A DNA stretch of 64,000 nt from the NCBI GenBank assembly GCA_003508835.1, contig PUFA01000092.1, forward strand, positions 1-64,000. Direction: 5' to 3'. How positions within the stretch are numbered: the first letter of the stretch is position 1; each line of letters opens with the position of its first letter. Position numbers and translations under genes: made by a program. The DNA comes from Eonycteris spelaea. Lineage: Eukaryota; Chordata; Mammalia; Chiroptera; Pteropodidae. This document shows, in pieces, positions 37,957 through 49,137 of this stretch. Below the pieces are notes generated by a model that was not told where the DNA came from, searched no databases, and worked only from the letters and a program-made list of their open reading frames with translations.

Positions 37957-39214
37957 TTTCAGTCCTGGGAGTTCTGGCAGGGTGTCCACTGGAGTCCATG
38001 AAGGGAGACATCAGCTTGGTTGACCAGGAGTGCTTACACCAACTAAGAATCTCTTTCCCCTTTCACCCAAAGAATAAAACCGATTCATTTGTAATCTCTC
38101 AAGAGATTACATGTATATTTAGATACATATTTAAATGTGAATATATGTACCTTAGGGAGGGGGTGTGACTGATGGGTTTTGATTTTCTGATGTGTAAAAT
38201 GGTAATAATGTGAAAATTGAGTTAATGCAAGTGGAATTCCCCACTGGCAATCAGCATTGGCTTTAATTGTTAGCCACTGTTACTTCAGTAGGTCTTATCA
38301 GCTGTTCTGTAAACAAGCTTTTCTGGACTATACTACGCCCTAGTTTAACCTCCCCTCCAAATCTCTTTTGTCTTAAAGTCTGACCTTCCTTAGGGCAGAC
38401 TTCTCATCTCCATTACAATGAAAACTTGCTTTGCTTCCCATAATCTTTGCACTTTGACTCGGTGAAACGGGGCAAGAGCTTCAAGAAAAAGGCAACCATT
38501 CCAAGATAACTATTTTTTTCACTTTCAGGGTATTACTTCCAAAACTTTTCCTATGAATTTTCTTAAAGCTTTGTATCATTCTGAGGCTTTTTAAGGGTTG
38601 AAAAATCTTCAGTCCAGGGCATGCATGAGATTTAAGGCATATTTTTAAATTTTCAAAATGTGCTACTTTGATGGATTAACCTAAAGCTGTTTTCTACATT
38701 TAGAAGCACTGCCCTTAGGACAGAATTTCTAGACTTAAAGGGCAAGGGCAGCTTTTGTGTTTCATTCACACTGCAGAATTAGAGTATATAACTCTCCAGT
38801 TTACAGTCCTACGCACACTGATTCATTGCCAACTGACTCTTTGAAGGGTGCACTAGCTGAGGGTCATTTAAGAGTGCCAAAACTGATGGTTCCCAAAGCA
38901 GACTCAAGAAGTACGGAAGACAGAGAGGCTATTCACCTAACAGATCAGCAAAAAAAAAGTTTACCAATCATCTCTGGGTAAAGTTGTGGGGAAACAGGCA
39001 ATCTTATACATTACTGTTGAATATGAAATTATTTCAACTCCTTTGGAAGGCAAGCTGGTAATATCTTAGCAAAATTATATATGCTCTTCCCCTTTGGACC
39101 AGCATTCTCCCACTTGGAATTTGGCCTACATTTGCATGATGGACATGCACTATTTGTCTCTTGCAGAGAACTAACAGCTATTAGTTTTCTCTACCGCTAT
39201 TGGTCAATCTCTCC

Positions 39215-39420
39215 AAGAAATACTCAACACTTGTTACTTTGTGTGATGCCTGTTCTAAGTGCCCTACATATATTAACAGTGAAACCTCACAACTTCATAC
39301 AGATTCAGTTGCTATTATCTTCAATTTGGAGACTGAGTGAGTTGAACAACTTGGCTAAAGTCATAGGGTCAGAAAGTTTTCTAATGGGACTATTCAGGAT
39401 TTGAACTACCAAAATAGTCT
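39215..39420 (+). repeat. MIR-like SINE
   Basis: Diverged MIR order: 'aacagtgaaacctcacaact', 'gctattatcttcaatttgga', 'gacttaag'-like block, 'cttggctaaagtcatagggt' and 'ttcaggatttgaact'. Confidence 0.6.
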
Positions 39421-39986
39421 CTACTAGGGAAAACTAGTCCCCATTCTGATGACCTATCAATCATTGGGAGTGAGGCCCACCTATAGTAACACCTTCAACT
39501 ACCCCCAATTCCATTTACCCTATGGTAGAGAACCCCAGAGACCTATTTAAGGAGTCTATGAGGTTCTTCTTTCACATACGGATCTTAAGGTTGAATTTTT
39601 CTTCAAACTCCAACCTAAATAATATTCTGCAGCAGACTGAATAAAGATAAAAAGCTGGCCAGCATTCGTTCTGTTAACTTTACAAGGATATAAAACTGAT
39701 ACACCAAGATAATATTGGTGCTTCTGTATTTGTTTTGGAGAATATTTGCTTTTCATTTTTAAACATGTTATGTTAACCAATTGTTGGGTTATTATTTTTA
39801 AGTTCTAGACAACATCACCATCTCTCCTAGCTGCAACTCAGAACTTGGATCCTAGACCTTTCATACCTTAGCCAAGTGTGCTTAGGCCTCTACTCATAGC
39901 CTAATTAGGGGTTTCAATTAAGAGTTAAGTACAAGACACACCTTGGCTGTGATGTCATCTGTAATACTTCAACCACATGTCAAAGA

Positions 39987-40003
39987 TTTATTAAAATTTT
40001 ATT
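39987..40003 (-). terminator. DPPA5 polyadenylation signals
   Basis: Two AATAAA hexamers on the minus strand (complements at 39987-39992 and 39998-40003), about 170-180 bases past the DPPA5 stop codon. Confidence 0.75.
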
Positions 40004-40169
40004 CTTTAATTAGCAACCTTGAGAAAGTCACATCAGGACTAAGAGGCAAAAGCAGCTGTTTTCCCTTGTCAAGGTGGAGCAGTTTAAACCAGGCCAGACC
40101 CATTCCAGCTGTAGCCACAGCCTACTCTCCGCACATCCTGGTCCCAGGTACGTTGGCTGTAAACTGGCT

Positions 40170-41092
40170 TCACTTCATCGAAGGGCCTAGCTCAAGGGCA
40201 TTCATGGCTTCCTCAAGTTTGAGCATCCCTGCACCAGAAAGCAACAGTAGGTGGGCATGAGGAAAGAGGATAAGAGCCTGGACAGTTGTCTGCATCTATC
40301 AAGGTCCCTTTCTGGGACTTCCTGACCTGGCGTTCTGTTTCTAAGATTCTCGGGAACCCCAGAACGTGGGGCCACTGTGCCCATTCCAACATCTTCGAAG
40401 AAGCTGGGGGAAGGTGTGGGGGGCGGGAACGAGGTTGTTATCTCAGATAACCCTACCCTATGAGGCCAGTCTCTAAGACCTCCCATCACAGTCTTACTCC
40501 AGGGTCCGTAGAATCAACCGCCCAAGTCTCAGGGGCAGCCCAGACACCAAGGGCCCCGCTTGTGATGCCCGTGTGTGGGTGGTGGTTGCCGGAGAGGATG
40601 GGAAAGGAAGGGTAAGAAGATGGGCTGAAGGAGAGGAAGTGAAGCTGTCCGCGCAGGGCTCCCTCTCCTCCCCACCCCTGCTCCCGACCTCCTCGTAATG
40701 GGCCTCCCACCTCGCTCCTGCCGCAGGCGGTGCCTCTCGGCCATGGACTGGAGCATCCACTTGGTTCGGAGCTTGTACAAATAATTGCCGTAAACTACAA
40801 CCTCGGTTAAGTCTGAGGATTCCAGAACCTTCAACTCGAGCATGGCTTTGCTCACTTGCTCGATGTACGGTATTCGAGATCCGTCTGGGCCTGTTTGGGG
40901 AAGAAGATGAGCGCTCCAGCCCCCGGAGGAGGCCGAGGCGCCCAGGTGCAGGCACCCGGGTCAAGTCTGGGCTCACTCACCAAACATGGCTTCCAGCAGC
41001 CGCGTCTGGACCAGGAACACCTCGGGATCTTTCAGGTCTTCGGGAACTCTGACCCACGGTGGGATATCTTTCCGTTTCAGCAGCGTCCCCAT
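40170..41092 (-). CDS. DPPA5: DPPA5, KH-domain embryonic/pluripotency protein
   Basis: Three minus-strand exons: 41092-40981 (112 nt), 40890-40711 (180 nt) and 40228-40170 (59 nt) give a 116-residue protein, the same length as human DPPA5. Junctions are canonical: ATGTTTG|GTGAGT, ccaaacag|GCCCAG, GAGCGAG|GTGGGA, tggtgcag|GGATGC. Exon 1 encodes [25 protein letters not shown] and ends in MFG. Exon 2 is the KH core: [45 protein letters not shown]. Exon 3 encodes [19 protein letters not shown]. All match human closely, with no stop or frameshift. Family knowledge: DPPA5 (ESG1) binds RNA and marks pluripotent and germ cells. The divergent KH fold lacks the GXXG loop of classical KH domains. Identification is as sure as reading by eye allows. 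Confidence 0.97.
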
Positions 41093-41245
41093 CTTGAGTG
41101 CCTCGAAACCAAACCACGCTCCTACTTAGGCAAGGCCTAACAGAGTCGCCCAGCGCCGGCGCGCGCCTGAAAATTGAACACCTGGGCGGGCCCCGCCCAC
41201 AAGTAGGACCCGCCCCCTGGAAGCTCCGCCCCCGACCTGGAGGCT
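41093..41245 (-). promoter_or_regulatory. DPPA5 proximal promoter, GC boxes
   Basis: Immediately upstream of the DPPA5 start are three GC-box-like motifs: gggcggg/ccccgcccac (41184-41200), ccgccccctgg (41210-41220) and ccgcccccg (41226-41234). A CACCTG E-box is at 41179-41184. No TATA box is visible. The position suits a TATA-less promoter; function is inferred. Confidence 0.6.
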
Positions 41246-43820
41246 CAATCCCGCGCTCACCACCCACCCGCCTGCGCTTTGGTCTCGCTGATGACCTCTG
41301 TGGCTTTACCCTTTCCCGAGCACTGGTGGGCTCAGCTGTCTCTAAGCTTACGAGGGTTTCCATTTGCATTGACTCGTATCTTCAGCACCAGAATCCCCGC
41401 GCCTTGGGAGTGTATGGGGCGAAGGCGCTGTGGTCTCGTCCCCTAGGAACGAGTGGTTGGGCCTGAACCCCAGAAAGCTGGAGTCCAAGTGTGAGGGCAT
41501 GAAGACCACCCGGGAGCTGCCAAATAGAGTTCCTGCCTCCTGTGTTCCAAAAGAGTATCCATTTCCTCTCGGCCTAAAAGGGCCAGACCCGGGATCTTTA
41601 CATAGCCGGTGATCCCTGCAACTTCTGGGGACGCAAGTAATTCCTGCCATTTAACAAAGAGGAAAATGAGATTCGAAAATCGTTATCTTCAAGGGACGTG
41701 AATGGGGCTCTAAAATGCGCCCACAGTTTGAGTTCCTTGAAGCCCCCGAGTCTGGAATTTTTGCGTCTACCCGGATTTCGAAAACTCATCGGTACCCCGC
41801 CTGGCCACCGGCCAAAACCGTGTAGTCCAGGCTCCTGACCCTAAATAAACTGGTTTCATTAGTTTAAAAAACATCTTGCTTGAAGCAATTGCACTAGATT
41901 CACCTTGTGAGGGTATGGTTTCAATGTTTTATGGCCAAATAGATGGAGATAAAGCTGGCGTTTCCCATCTGCTAACAGCTGGTTACTAAGAAACTGAATA
42001 TTCCAAAGGGTCTGGAAATCCTAGCCCACAAATTAAGAAGTTAATACAGTATTTAAAGAAGCAAATGGAAAGGTGTAGGAAATGTGTCCAACTAAACGAT
42101 ATTAGAGACAATCTTGTAGAACTACAGAAACTTATGGGATAAACAACCAGAACTTACACTGCTGACTCAAAAATTATGGCTATCAAAATTTTTTCAATAG
42201 TAATGGTTAAGGTCCCTTCTAAAGAGCTTATGCACAATGACATCAGCACAGGTGTGTCACATCAGCAGTTTATAAGAGTGTTTCCCCCACTCCAATGATT
42301 TTCAATTATTTGCCTTCCCACTGGGATAAGTGACTATGGATGCCTCATTGCTTTTTCATTTACACTTTTTCAACCTCAAATCTCAGATTCACCAATTGCT
42401 GGTTTAGGGGACTAGTTGGAGAGTGGTGTGATTTACTAAGGGGAGTTAGATCCAACTTCCTCAAAAAGGTGCCACCACCAACTCCGTCCTGCTTGGGGAT
42501 ACCTGTCTTAATTTTATCTCCCAGGAACAAACTGTTTATGTGTCCCAAGGCAAACCTTTAGCTTCTCAGCCTGGCCCTGAGCAACTGCTATGAGTAAATA
42601 TGAAATGAAGCCACCTGAAATTTTCAATCGCAAATATTACCTGCCTGCAGCTTTTTATTTGAAGCAGGTAGGAACCCCACCCAGAGGCTCTGGCTCAATC
42701 ACAGACACCCATACCTCCCTTCCTCCGACTTGAGTACTTAGGGTGGTGGGCAGCAGGAGGTAAAAGTGAAAGGGCTGGACAGGAGCTTCTGGATGTCCTC
42801 CATCCCTCCAGCACACGGCTCAGGGGGAAGCAAGTAAGTGCCAGTTGCGCCCAACCAAAGGTGTCAGGAGCACCCAGGGCTCGCCCCCTAGCTTTCTGGA
42901 AACTCACAGCACGACGTCCTAGTCAGCTACATCTGGACAGGGAACCAGCTTCCTTCCAGCCACCCAACCCAAGGTGTGGCAGTGTGGACAGGAGACACAC
43001 AGCTGCCTTTATCCCGATCACCATCCAAAAAGGGCCTCAAGGCCCATCTGTCTTCTTTAAGATACCCCTCATGCAGGGCCCGAACTGAGAGAAAGCTACA
43101 GAATATTGATTGGGAAGGCTGCAGCAGGAAAGACAGTCCAATAATACTCATTACAAACCTTGCCTTTCTCAGGAAAAGGCTGCTGTCGAAGAACGGCATC
43201 TCTGCAGCCAGGGATCCTCCTCCAGGCCCTGGGCGTGGGATTTTACGCGAGTTTCAAGGAAATGGTTCCCCACGCCCAGAGCAGTCACCGCAGCCCAGAT
43301 ACCGATGGCCAGTTCACCCTTCTCCCTCTGCTCTCTGTGCAAGGTTCTAGCCCATCATCTTGGGACTTTCCATGGGTTGCGCTGGCGGTTGTACAACCTG
43401 CATGAGCTTCGCGCTTGTGGCTAAAGACACACCTAGGAGGTCTAGCCTATTCAGGGCCAACTGTCTGTCCATCCGCTCAGCCTTTTTGGCTTCAGTAAGA
43501 AGTCTCCTGGATCCAGGTGCATACCCAGCGCGCCCATGGCTCGCTAACGTGCCGGCACCCTGTTGCGTTTAAGGAGAATCCAGTGCTAGGAATGAGCAGA
43601 CACTTAACCACCCAGGCACCGCATCCGCGCCGCTCGGGTGCGGAAAGGGGACCTGACTGAACGCAGGTTCCCGCGACTCCTACCAGGCTTCTGCGTCTGG
43701 ACAAGCTTCCCGGTTCTAGCTCCTTAGCTCCTGAGGACGTCGTCCGGCCATTGCCGAAGGCGAGATTCCCTGGCAGACAGGAGCAGCGGATGTGCGGAGC
43801 AGTGAGCGCCGCCAGCCCTC
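41246..43820. other. No gene recognised between DPPA5 and the KH pseudogene
   Basis: From about 42700 the stretch is GC-richer than average and holds several overlapping open frames on both strands (for example 42976-43350 and 43110-43424, plus). I see no family motif in any of them. A third exon of the neighbouring pseudogene, if it existed, would fall here on the minus strand but was not identified. Confidence 0.4.
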
Positions 43821-43822
43821 AC

Positions 43823-44000
43823 TTCGGAAGCGGCTGTTGAGTCGCCTGCAGGACGTGACCCGCAGCAGCCTCTTGACTCTCTTCCTGTGCCACGAGCGCT
43901 GACAATGGTGATCTCCGTATAGCCCAGAGGGTTTGCCACTTTCAAGTTCAGAACTACTTCGTGCACCTCCGGAAGAGCCCCAGGAGAGGGGTGGAGAGGC
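43823..44000 (-). pseudogene. Decayed KH paralogue (DPPA5/OOEP/KHDC family), central exon
   Basis: On the minus strand an acceptor (gctctccccag at 44001-44011) is followed by a 178-nt segment ending at a GTGAGG donor (43822). Intact cluster genes have exactly 180 nt here, so it is two bases short and shifted. One frame reads LPEVHEVVLNLKV and YTEITIVS, aligning with the DPPA5 [16 protein letters not shown] strand and the OOEP VEITIFG strand. After a frame change comes RKRVKRLL and NSRFRSE, matching the OOEP helix NRVKSMLL and its RAR end. A weak exon 1 remnant may lie at about 44085-44125 (residues LESGSAGSIPN against [11 protein letters not shown]). It sits in GC-rich DNA between DPPA5 and KHDC3L, where I know of no human counterpart. 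It might be a relic of KHDC1 or a lost member. Confidence 0.7.
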
Positions 44001-44560
44001 CTGGGGAGAGCTGGGCCATCAGCTAGGCGGAGCCCTCAGCCCCACACATCCCCCAAAAGGCTGGCTAGTCAGGGTCCCATCGTTTGGAATAGAGCCCGCA
44101 GAGCCTGACTCTAAAGCACTGTTTGAGACTTCTGGAAGGACTGCGACAAGGGGCGCAGACGCGAGGTCCACCACGGAGCAGAGGCCCCGGCCCGGCTCCC
44201 TCCCGGAAGACTGACTCTGACAGCGACACCTCGACCCCGCGGACTCCTCAAGTGTGAGGGCTGCAGCCACCACCCGCACTTCCGGAGTTTTCTCGGCGTG
44301 GGAGCCCGGGAGCATGGTCCACTTCCATTCCAATTCCGCTTCTACGTCAACTCGTTCCGCCTCAGCTTCGGCCACGCGCAAGCGGTGGTCAGAGAAAGGA
44401 TGAACAATTTTGGTGGAACTTCGGAGAACATCGGACCCGTGAACGATCGGGGTTCGGTAATTCACAGCGAAACCCGCCCCTTCCAGGGCCTAGTCTATCC
44501 AGACAGCCCAACTTCAGGGTTTGTTGAGGATGCATAGCAATGACAGTCACTGACTGACCC
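44001..44560. other. CpG-rich flank of the KH pseudogene
   Basis: CpG-dense sequence with long open frames on both strands (minus 44019-44465, plus 44298-44537). No domain is recognised apart from the weak exon-1-like match noted for the neighbouring pseudogene. This could be its old promoter. Confidence 0.4.
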
Positions 44561-45189
44561 TCTGCTGCAGGCTCTGCTTTTCCAGACCTTCCATGACTAT
44601 CGGAGACATCCTATTTCTTTCACGCTGTAATCTATGCGAGAAGGGGCTCAATGCATCAGCATCTTGAAACTTGGGGAACAGGGAGAAGATGACCTGGCTA
44701 GAACAGGGGAGTTAGAGTTTTTCAATAGAATAGATTGTATCCTTCCAATTTGCATCTTATTTATCAAAGATTTTAAATTGCTTCTATTATGGCTCTGTGA
44801 TATTCAATCCAAGTTTACTATCTGATTATGCTGACTTCCTTTTATACACTGCCTTGAATAAATGACAAGGCCATTTGGCTCATTAGCCATATTTTGGAGT
44901 ATCTCCTTTATATAAGATAAATGTCCACAGAAAGAATTATAGATGAAAGGACAGGAGAAGTTTTCATACTCAAGCCATTCATTAACCTAGTGCTTTTCAA
45001 AAATGTCCCTTGTACATTGGGGGTGAAAAAATCACTTGGTTGGATGCTGGAATTGGAAATACCTCTGTCTTAGAGTTCAGTTATTACTTTATTGTAAAAC
45101 AGTATTTTTAAAAAGAACTTGTTTTTAATTTATACCCTCAACCGACTAGAATCTGTTGTTCCCTGGACTTTTATGTAACACACCCTGAA

Positions 45190-45340
45190 GTATTAGAGAT
45201 AAGAGCGCCTCAAGCTTGAATGTATAAAAGAGTTACTTGGGGATCTTGTTAAATACAGGTTTAGTAGGTCTGGGGCAGGCCTAAGATTCTTTATTTTTAG
45301 CACTATCCCAGGCAATGCTGATGCTGCTTGTTAATGGATA
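45190..45340 (+). mobile_element. MER5A-type hAT fragment
   Basis: 'ggtttagtaggtctggggca' and 'atcccaggcaatgctgatgc' in MER5A order. Confidence 0.7.
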
Positions 45341-45889
45341 AATGTGGGGTAGCAAGGTTATAGATATCTCAACTATCCACCTAAGACCTCATCTAGAATA
45401 TAAAACTCAGTAGCTAGAAAAGTGTGAGGTAATTAGCAACTTTTCTAATGAGTGCTCTCTCAAGCTCTGTATAAGAACATATGCTGCTTTAACATCCTGG
45501 GCTCCAGACCTTTTCAACATTACCATCAGTCAATCACCATGCAGAAATGTGAGCACCAGAACTGCCAGATATTCTGATTTTTATATAAAATTTCTCATTT
45601 TTATATGTTTGGACCTGATTCAAAAGGTAGATTTAAAAAAAATAGTGTGAGTAAAACAAAACATACCTGTGTGTGTGCATTACCAGGCCTGTGGAAATCA
45701 GTTAGCAACCTCCAAAGAATGTTTATCTTCCAGGTTCACCTCTATTCTCAGCCTCTAGGAAAAAGTCTGCTTCCAAAGGGGTTGTGAAGCCTCAAATCTA
45801 ATCTCTCACAGCTTTCTCTACATCTCAGATGCTTCCCTACATTCAGAGATACATAATCCCTTTTGCTTCCATCTTGCCTTCTATCATTT

Positions 45890-47085
45890 CTCTTCAAATT
45901 GATATACAGGCTTAAAGCAATTCCTATCAAAATGCCAGTAAGATTTTTTTTTTTGTAGATATAGACTAGATTATTTTAAAATTTATATGAAAAGGCTAAG
46001 GAACTAGAATAGCTAAAACAATTTTGAAAAAAAAAGAGATGTCTACCTAACTTTAATTATTATTATTATATAGCTATAATAATCGAGGCTATGTGGCATT
46101 GGCAGATTAAACGTAAACTGTATAGCTATAAAGCCTTTAAGGGAAAACACAGGAGTAAAATTTTGAGAACTAGGGCTTAGCTCAGAGTCCTTAGACTTAT
46201 CACCAAAATCTTGCTCCATAAAAGAAAAAAACTGATTAACTGGACCACCTAAAGTAAAAACTTTCATTTTGTGAAACACCTTGTTAAGAAGATGAAAAGG
46301 CGAACTACAAACTGGGGGAAGTATTTGCAAACCACATATCCAGTAAAAAAACTATTATCAAGAATATATAAAAAACTCTCAAAACTCAAGAGTAAAAATC
46401 AAACAATACAATTAGAAAATAAGCAATAGACTTGAAGAGACATTTCACTGAAGAGGATATACAGATAGCTAATAAGCATATGAAAAGAGGTTCATCATCA
46501 TTTGCCATTAAGGAAATGTATATTAAAAGCACAAGGAGATATCATTCTATACCTATCAGGATGACTAAAATAAAAAATAGAGAACCCTAAAGCTGGTGAG
46601 ACTTAAGAACAATTAGGCTACTCATACATTGCTGGTGGTAGGGTAAAATGGTACACAAAATCTGGAGACAATCTTACAGTTCTATGATTAAACATAAAGT
46701 TATCATATGACCCAGAAATTTTTCACTTAGGTATACACTCAAGAAAACTAAAACATATGTCCACACAAAATCCTGTACATGAATGTTAGTGGTAGCTTTA
46801 CAAGTAATAGTCAAAAGCTGGAAACAACACATATGTCCTTCAAGGAGTGAATGATTAAACAAATATGATACATGTATCCCATGGGTATCACTCAGCAATA
46901 AAAAGAAACAAACTATTGATACAAACAACAATTGGATGAATCTCCAGAAAATATGAGTGGGGGAAAAAAATAGCCAGTGCTAAAAGTTACATACAGTTTA
47001 ATTCCATTTATATAAAATTCTTAAATTAACAAAATTATAGAAATGAAGAATAACAGACTAGAAGTTGCCAGAAATTAAAGAGAAG
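45890..47085 (+). mobile_element. L1 ORF2 3' portion
   Basis: ORF2 signatures follow in order: 'caattcctatcaaaatgcca', 'aaggctaaggaactagaata', 'gcatatgaaaagaggttcat', 'tcctgtacatgaatgttagt', 'gatgaatctccagaaaatat'. Frames are broken by stops and shifts. Confidence 0.75.
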
Positions 47086-47479
47086 ATGGGGATTCCCCTC
47101 TGTGTCCAAACCATATGGACCATCCACTGTTGGGTGTGCTCAGCTGTCGCTGACAGGTTAAAGAAGAGGCCGAAAATGTGGTGGCCTCTGGGAAGGGAAC
47201 TCAGTAGTCAGGGTTCAGGAGGAAGTGGGGGACTTACTTAAGCTCTTAAATAACATTTTTACTCTTTGAGTTTCTGCTTTTCTGATGTTACTTGATTAGG
47301 TTTTCCATTAAAAGGAATGCTAAACTGGTTCCATTAGAACTGTCTGGGAAAAAAACGATTCTCCACAAACATCAGTTTTCTTCTCTGCGGATATTGTCCT
47401 GAGGTTGAATTTTCTGCTTCTCTGGGTCTCCGTCTCTCAGCGCGCTGAGGGAAAGGGCGGGTCCAGAACCCAACCCACC

Positions 47480-47702
47480 ACCCGGAAAGTGCCCCATTGC
47501 ACCTGTGCGGTCTCGTGAAGATGCTGGGCTTCGGAGTTTGAGAAGCGAGGCCTGGAATCCAATGAGAAAGGCGCGGATGGGGAGGGGCTTGCCAAAAGCC
47601 CTTGAAATAAGGCCCAGAACCGACCGCAGCTGCCACAGCCAGGCCCAACTACGACCTTCCAGGCTGCAACTGTACCGCTGCTCTCTGCGAGGCCCGCCGC
47701 AA
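47480..47702 (+). promoter_or_regulatory. KHDC3L promoter and 5' leader
   Basis: GC-rich sequence upstream of the KHDC3L start. It has E-boxes CACCTG (47500-47505) and CAGCTG (47627-47632); E-boxes are the sites used by the oocyte factor FIGLA in the family of maternal genes, though use here is inferred. A weak TATA-like 'cttgaaataagg' is at 47601-47612. The CDS frame stays open upstream to an ATG at 47505. Confidence 0.45.
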
Positions 47703-48935
47703 ATGGCCAGCCCCAAGAGGTTTCCGACGCTCGTGCAGCTGGAGCAACGGGAAGGAATGCTATTCCAGGTGCCCGGTAACCTCACCAAGCGGCCCTCCTG
47801 GTTCCACAATGAGTACCTGAAGAATCCGAAGGTAGTTCACCTTGAGGCGTGGCTGGTGGAAGCAATCTTCGGTGAGTAGTCCGAGAGCGGAAGCCAACGA
47901 TCTCTTTCCCCCACTCCTACCCGTCCCAATACCCAAGCTGACCGCACGCCAGGACAAGACTTTCCTGTGGCCTTGGCCTCAATCCATGCCCCCTTGCCTC
48001 CCGAGTGCTCGCCTCATAGCCTCTCTGCCTCCTGCGCAGGCCCGGGAGGAGAGCACATCCCGCACGTCGAGTGTGTTTCGCAGACGCTGCTTCATGTTCA
48101 TCAGTGGGACCCAGAAGACGAGGCTGAAATCTTGATATTTGGTCGGCCTTCTTACCAGAAGGATGTGTCCAAGATGATCATGAACTTGGCTTACTATCAC
48201 CGCCAACTCAGGACGCAAAGTATGGGACCTAGAATAGTGAGAGGAACCCTGGACAGACCTTGGGTTTCTTGGGAGGGATCCTGATGCTTGCTGGCTGTGC
48301 CCCGGCAATAGTTTCATATATTCTTAGTCCTCCTGAGATTGGTTTTCCTCTTCGCAATGGATCTAGAAGGCCAAATTGACCCCGCGCTCACAGATTCTGG
48401 GCCCCCAATCGCGAAGCCTGTACAGATGACAGGCTCCTTTTGTAGACAGAGTATGAAGACACAGGTGCCGTCTCCTTACACTGCTCTTCTTCCAGGCTCA
48501 GTGAGGGACGCTGCACAGGAGACCAGGACCCAGCGGTCCCCCGACGCGCTCCGGGAGGCGGCGACCCAGCGGTCCCCCGACGCGCTCCGGGAGGCGGCGA
48601 CCCAGCGGTCCCCCGACGCGCTGCGGGAGGCGGCGACCCAGCGGTCCCCCGACGCGCTGCGGGAGGCGGCGACCCAGCGGTCCCCCGACGCGCTCCGGGA
48701 GGCGGCCACCCAGCGGTCCCCCGACGCGCTGCGGGAGGCGGCCACCCAGCGGTCCCCCGACGCGCTGCGGGAGGCGGCCACCCAGCGGTCCCCCGACGCG
48801 CTGCGGGAGGCGGCCACCCAGCGGTCCCCCGACGCGCTCCGGGAGGCGGCCACCCAGCGGTCCCCCGACGCGCTCCGGGAGGCGGCCACCCAGAGCTCTC
48901 CTGACGCTACCATGGGCCTGGTTCCCAGGTTATAA
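47703..48935 (+). CDS. KHDC3L: KHDC3L (FILIA/ECAT1), subcortical maternal complex protein
   Basis: Three exons, 47703-47871 (169 nt), 48040-48219 (180 nt) and 48496-48935 (440 nt), give 262 residues; human has 217. Junctions: ATCTTCG|GTGAGT, cctgcgcag|GCCCGG, ACGCAAA|GTATGG, cttcttccag|GCTCAG. The start was chosen because the frame then opens with MASPKRFPTLVQL as in human, with A at -3. Exon 1 has WFHNEYLKNPKVVHLEAWLV. Exon 2, the KH core, has GEHIPHV, EAEILIFGRPSYQ and MIMNLAYYHRQL. Exon 3 is almost wholly a repeat of the 12-residue unit TQRSPDALREAA, ending MGLVPRL, like the human TRL end. Family knowledge: KHDC3L joins OOEP, NLRP5 and TLE6 in the oocyte cortical complex and guards genome stability in early embryos and stem cells. 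The extra length against human is all repeat. Confidence 0.96.
48528..48908 (+). repeat. 36-nt coding minisatellite in KHDC3L exon 3
   Basis: Ten complete 36-base units occupy 48528-48887, followed by a degenerate partial unit to 48908. Every unit encodes TQRSPDALREAA without change. Only two positions vary, both synonymous: CTC or CTG for Leu, and GCG or GCC for the last Ala. In order the two sites read C/G, C/G, G/G, G/G, C/C, G/C, G/C, G/C, C/C, C/C. The array is strongly GC-rich and CpG-rich. Human KHDC3L has only a few imperfect repeats of related type. Confidence 0.97.
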
Positions 48936-49131
48936 AGGCATTCCGGGGCCCAGGAACGAGAGCCAGCCAAGATTCAAGTGGAAACTCCCATCTAGAGCCC
49001 TCTTCTAGGCCCTCAGAAGCTGAGGAAGGATCGTGTGCGTTGTCCTTGGTTCCTCCTCCCTATCCCCACCCCCATGTTAAATGTTTGCAAACACGAATCT
49101 AAAAAGTTCTAACCAAGAACCGAATTACCGT

Positions 49132-49137
49132 AATAAA
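49132..49137 (+). terminator. KHDC3L polyadenylation signal
   Basis: AATAAA about 200 bases after the KHDC3L stop, in an AT-rich patch that follows a GC-rich 3' UTR. Confidence 0.75.

Noticed and set aside
40494..40976. A 160-codon minus-strand frame overlapping DPPA5 exon 2
   Set aside because: It is an alternative frame of the DPPA5 exon and intron; the spliced frame matches the known protein along its full length.
44019..44465. A 148-codon minus-strand frame as a possible new gene
   Set aside because: GC-rich DNA with open frames on both strands; only a weak resemblance to a KH exon 1 end was seen, so it was not called as a gene.
48528..48908. Regular direct repeats considered as a CRISPR array
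   Set aside because: The units abut without spacers, lie in a mammalian coding exon and keep the reading frame.
48476..48970. A 164-codon minus-strand open frame with AASRSASGDRWV repeats
   Set aside because: It is the antisense reading of the KHDC3L minisatellite. A 36-nt repeat with no stop in that frame stays open automatically.
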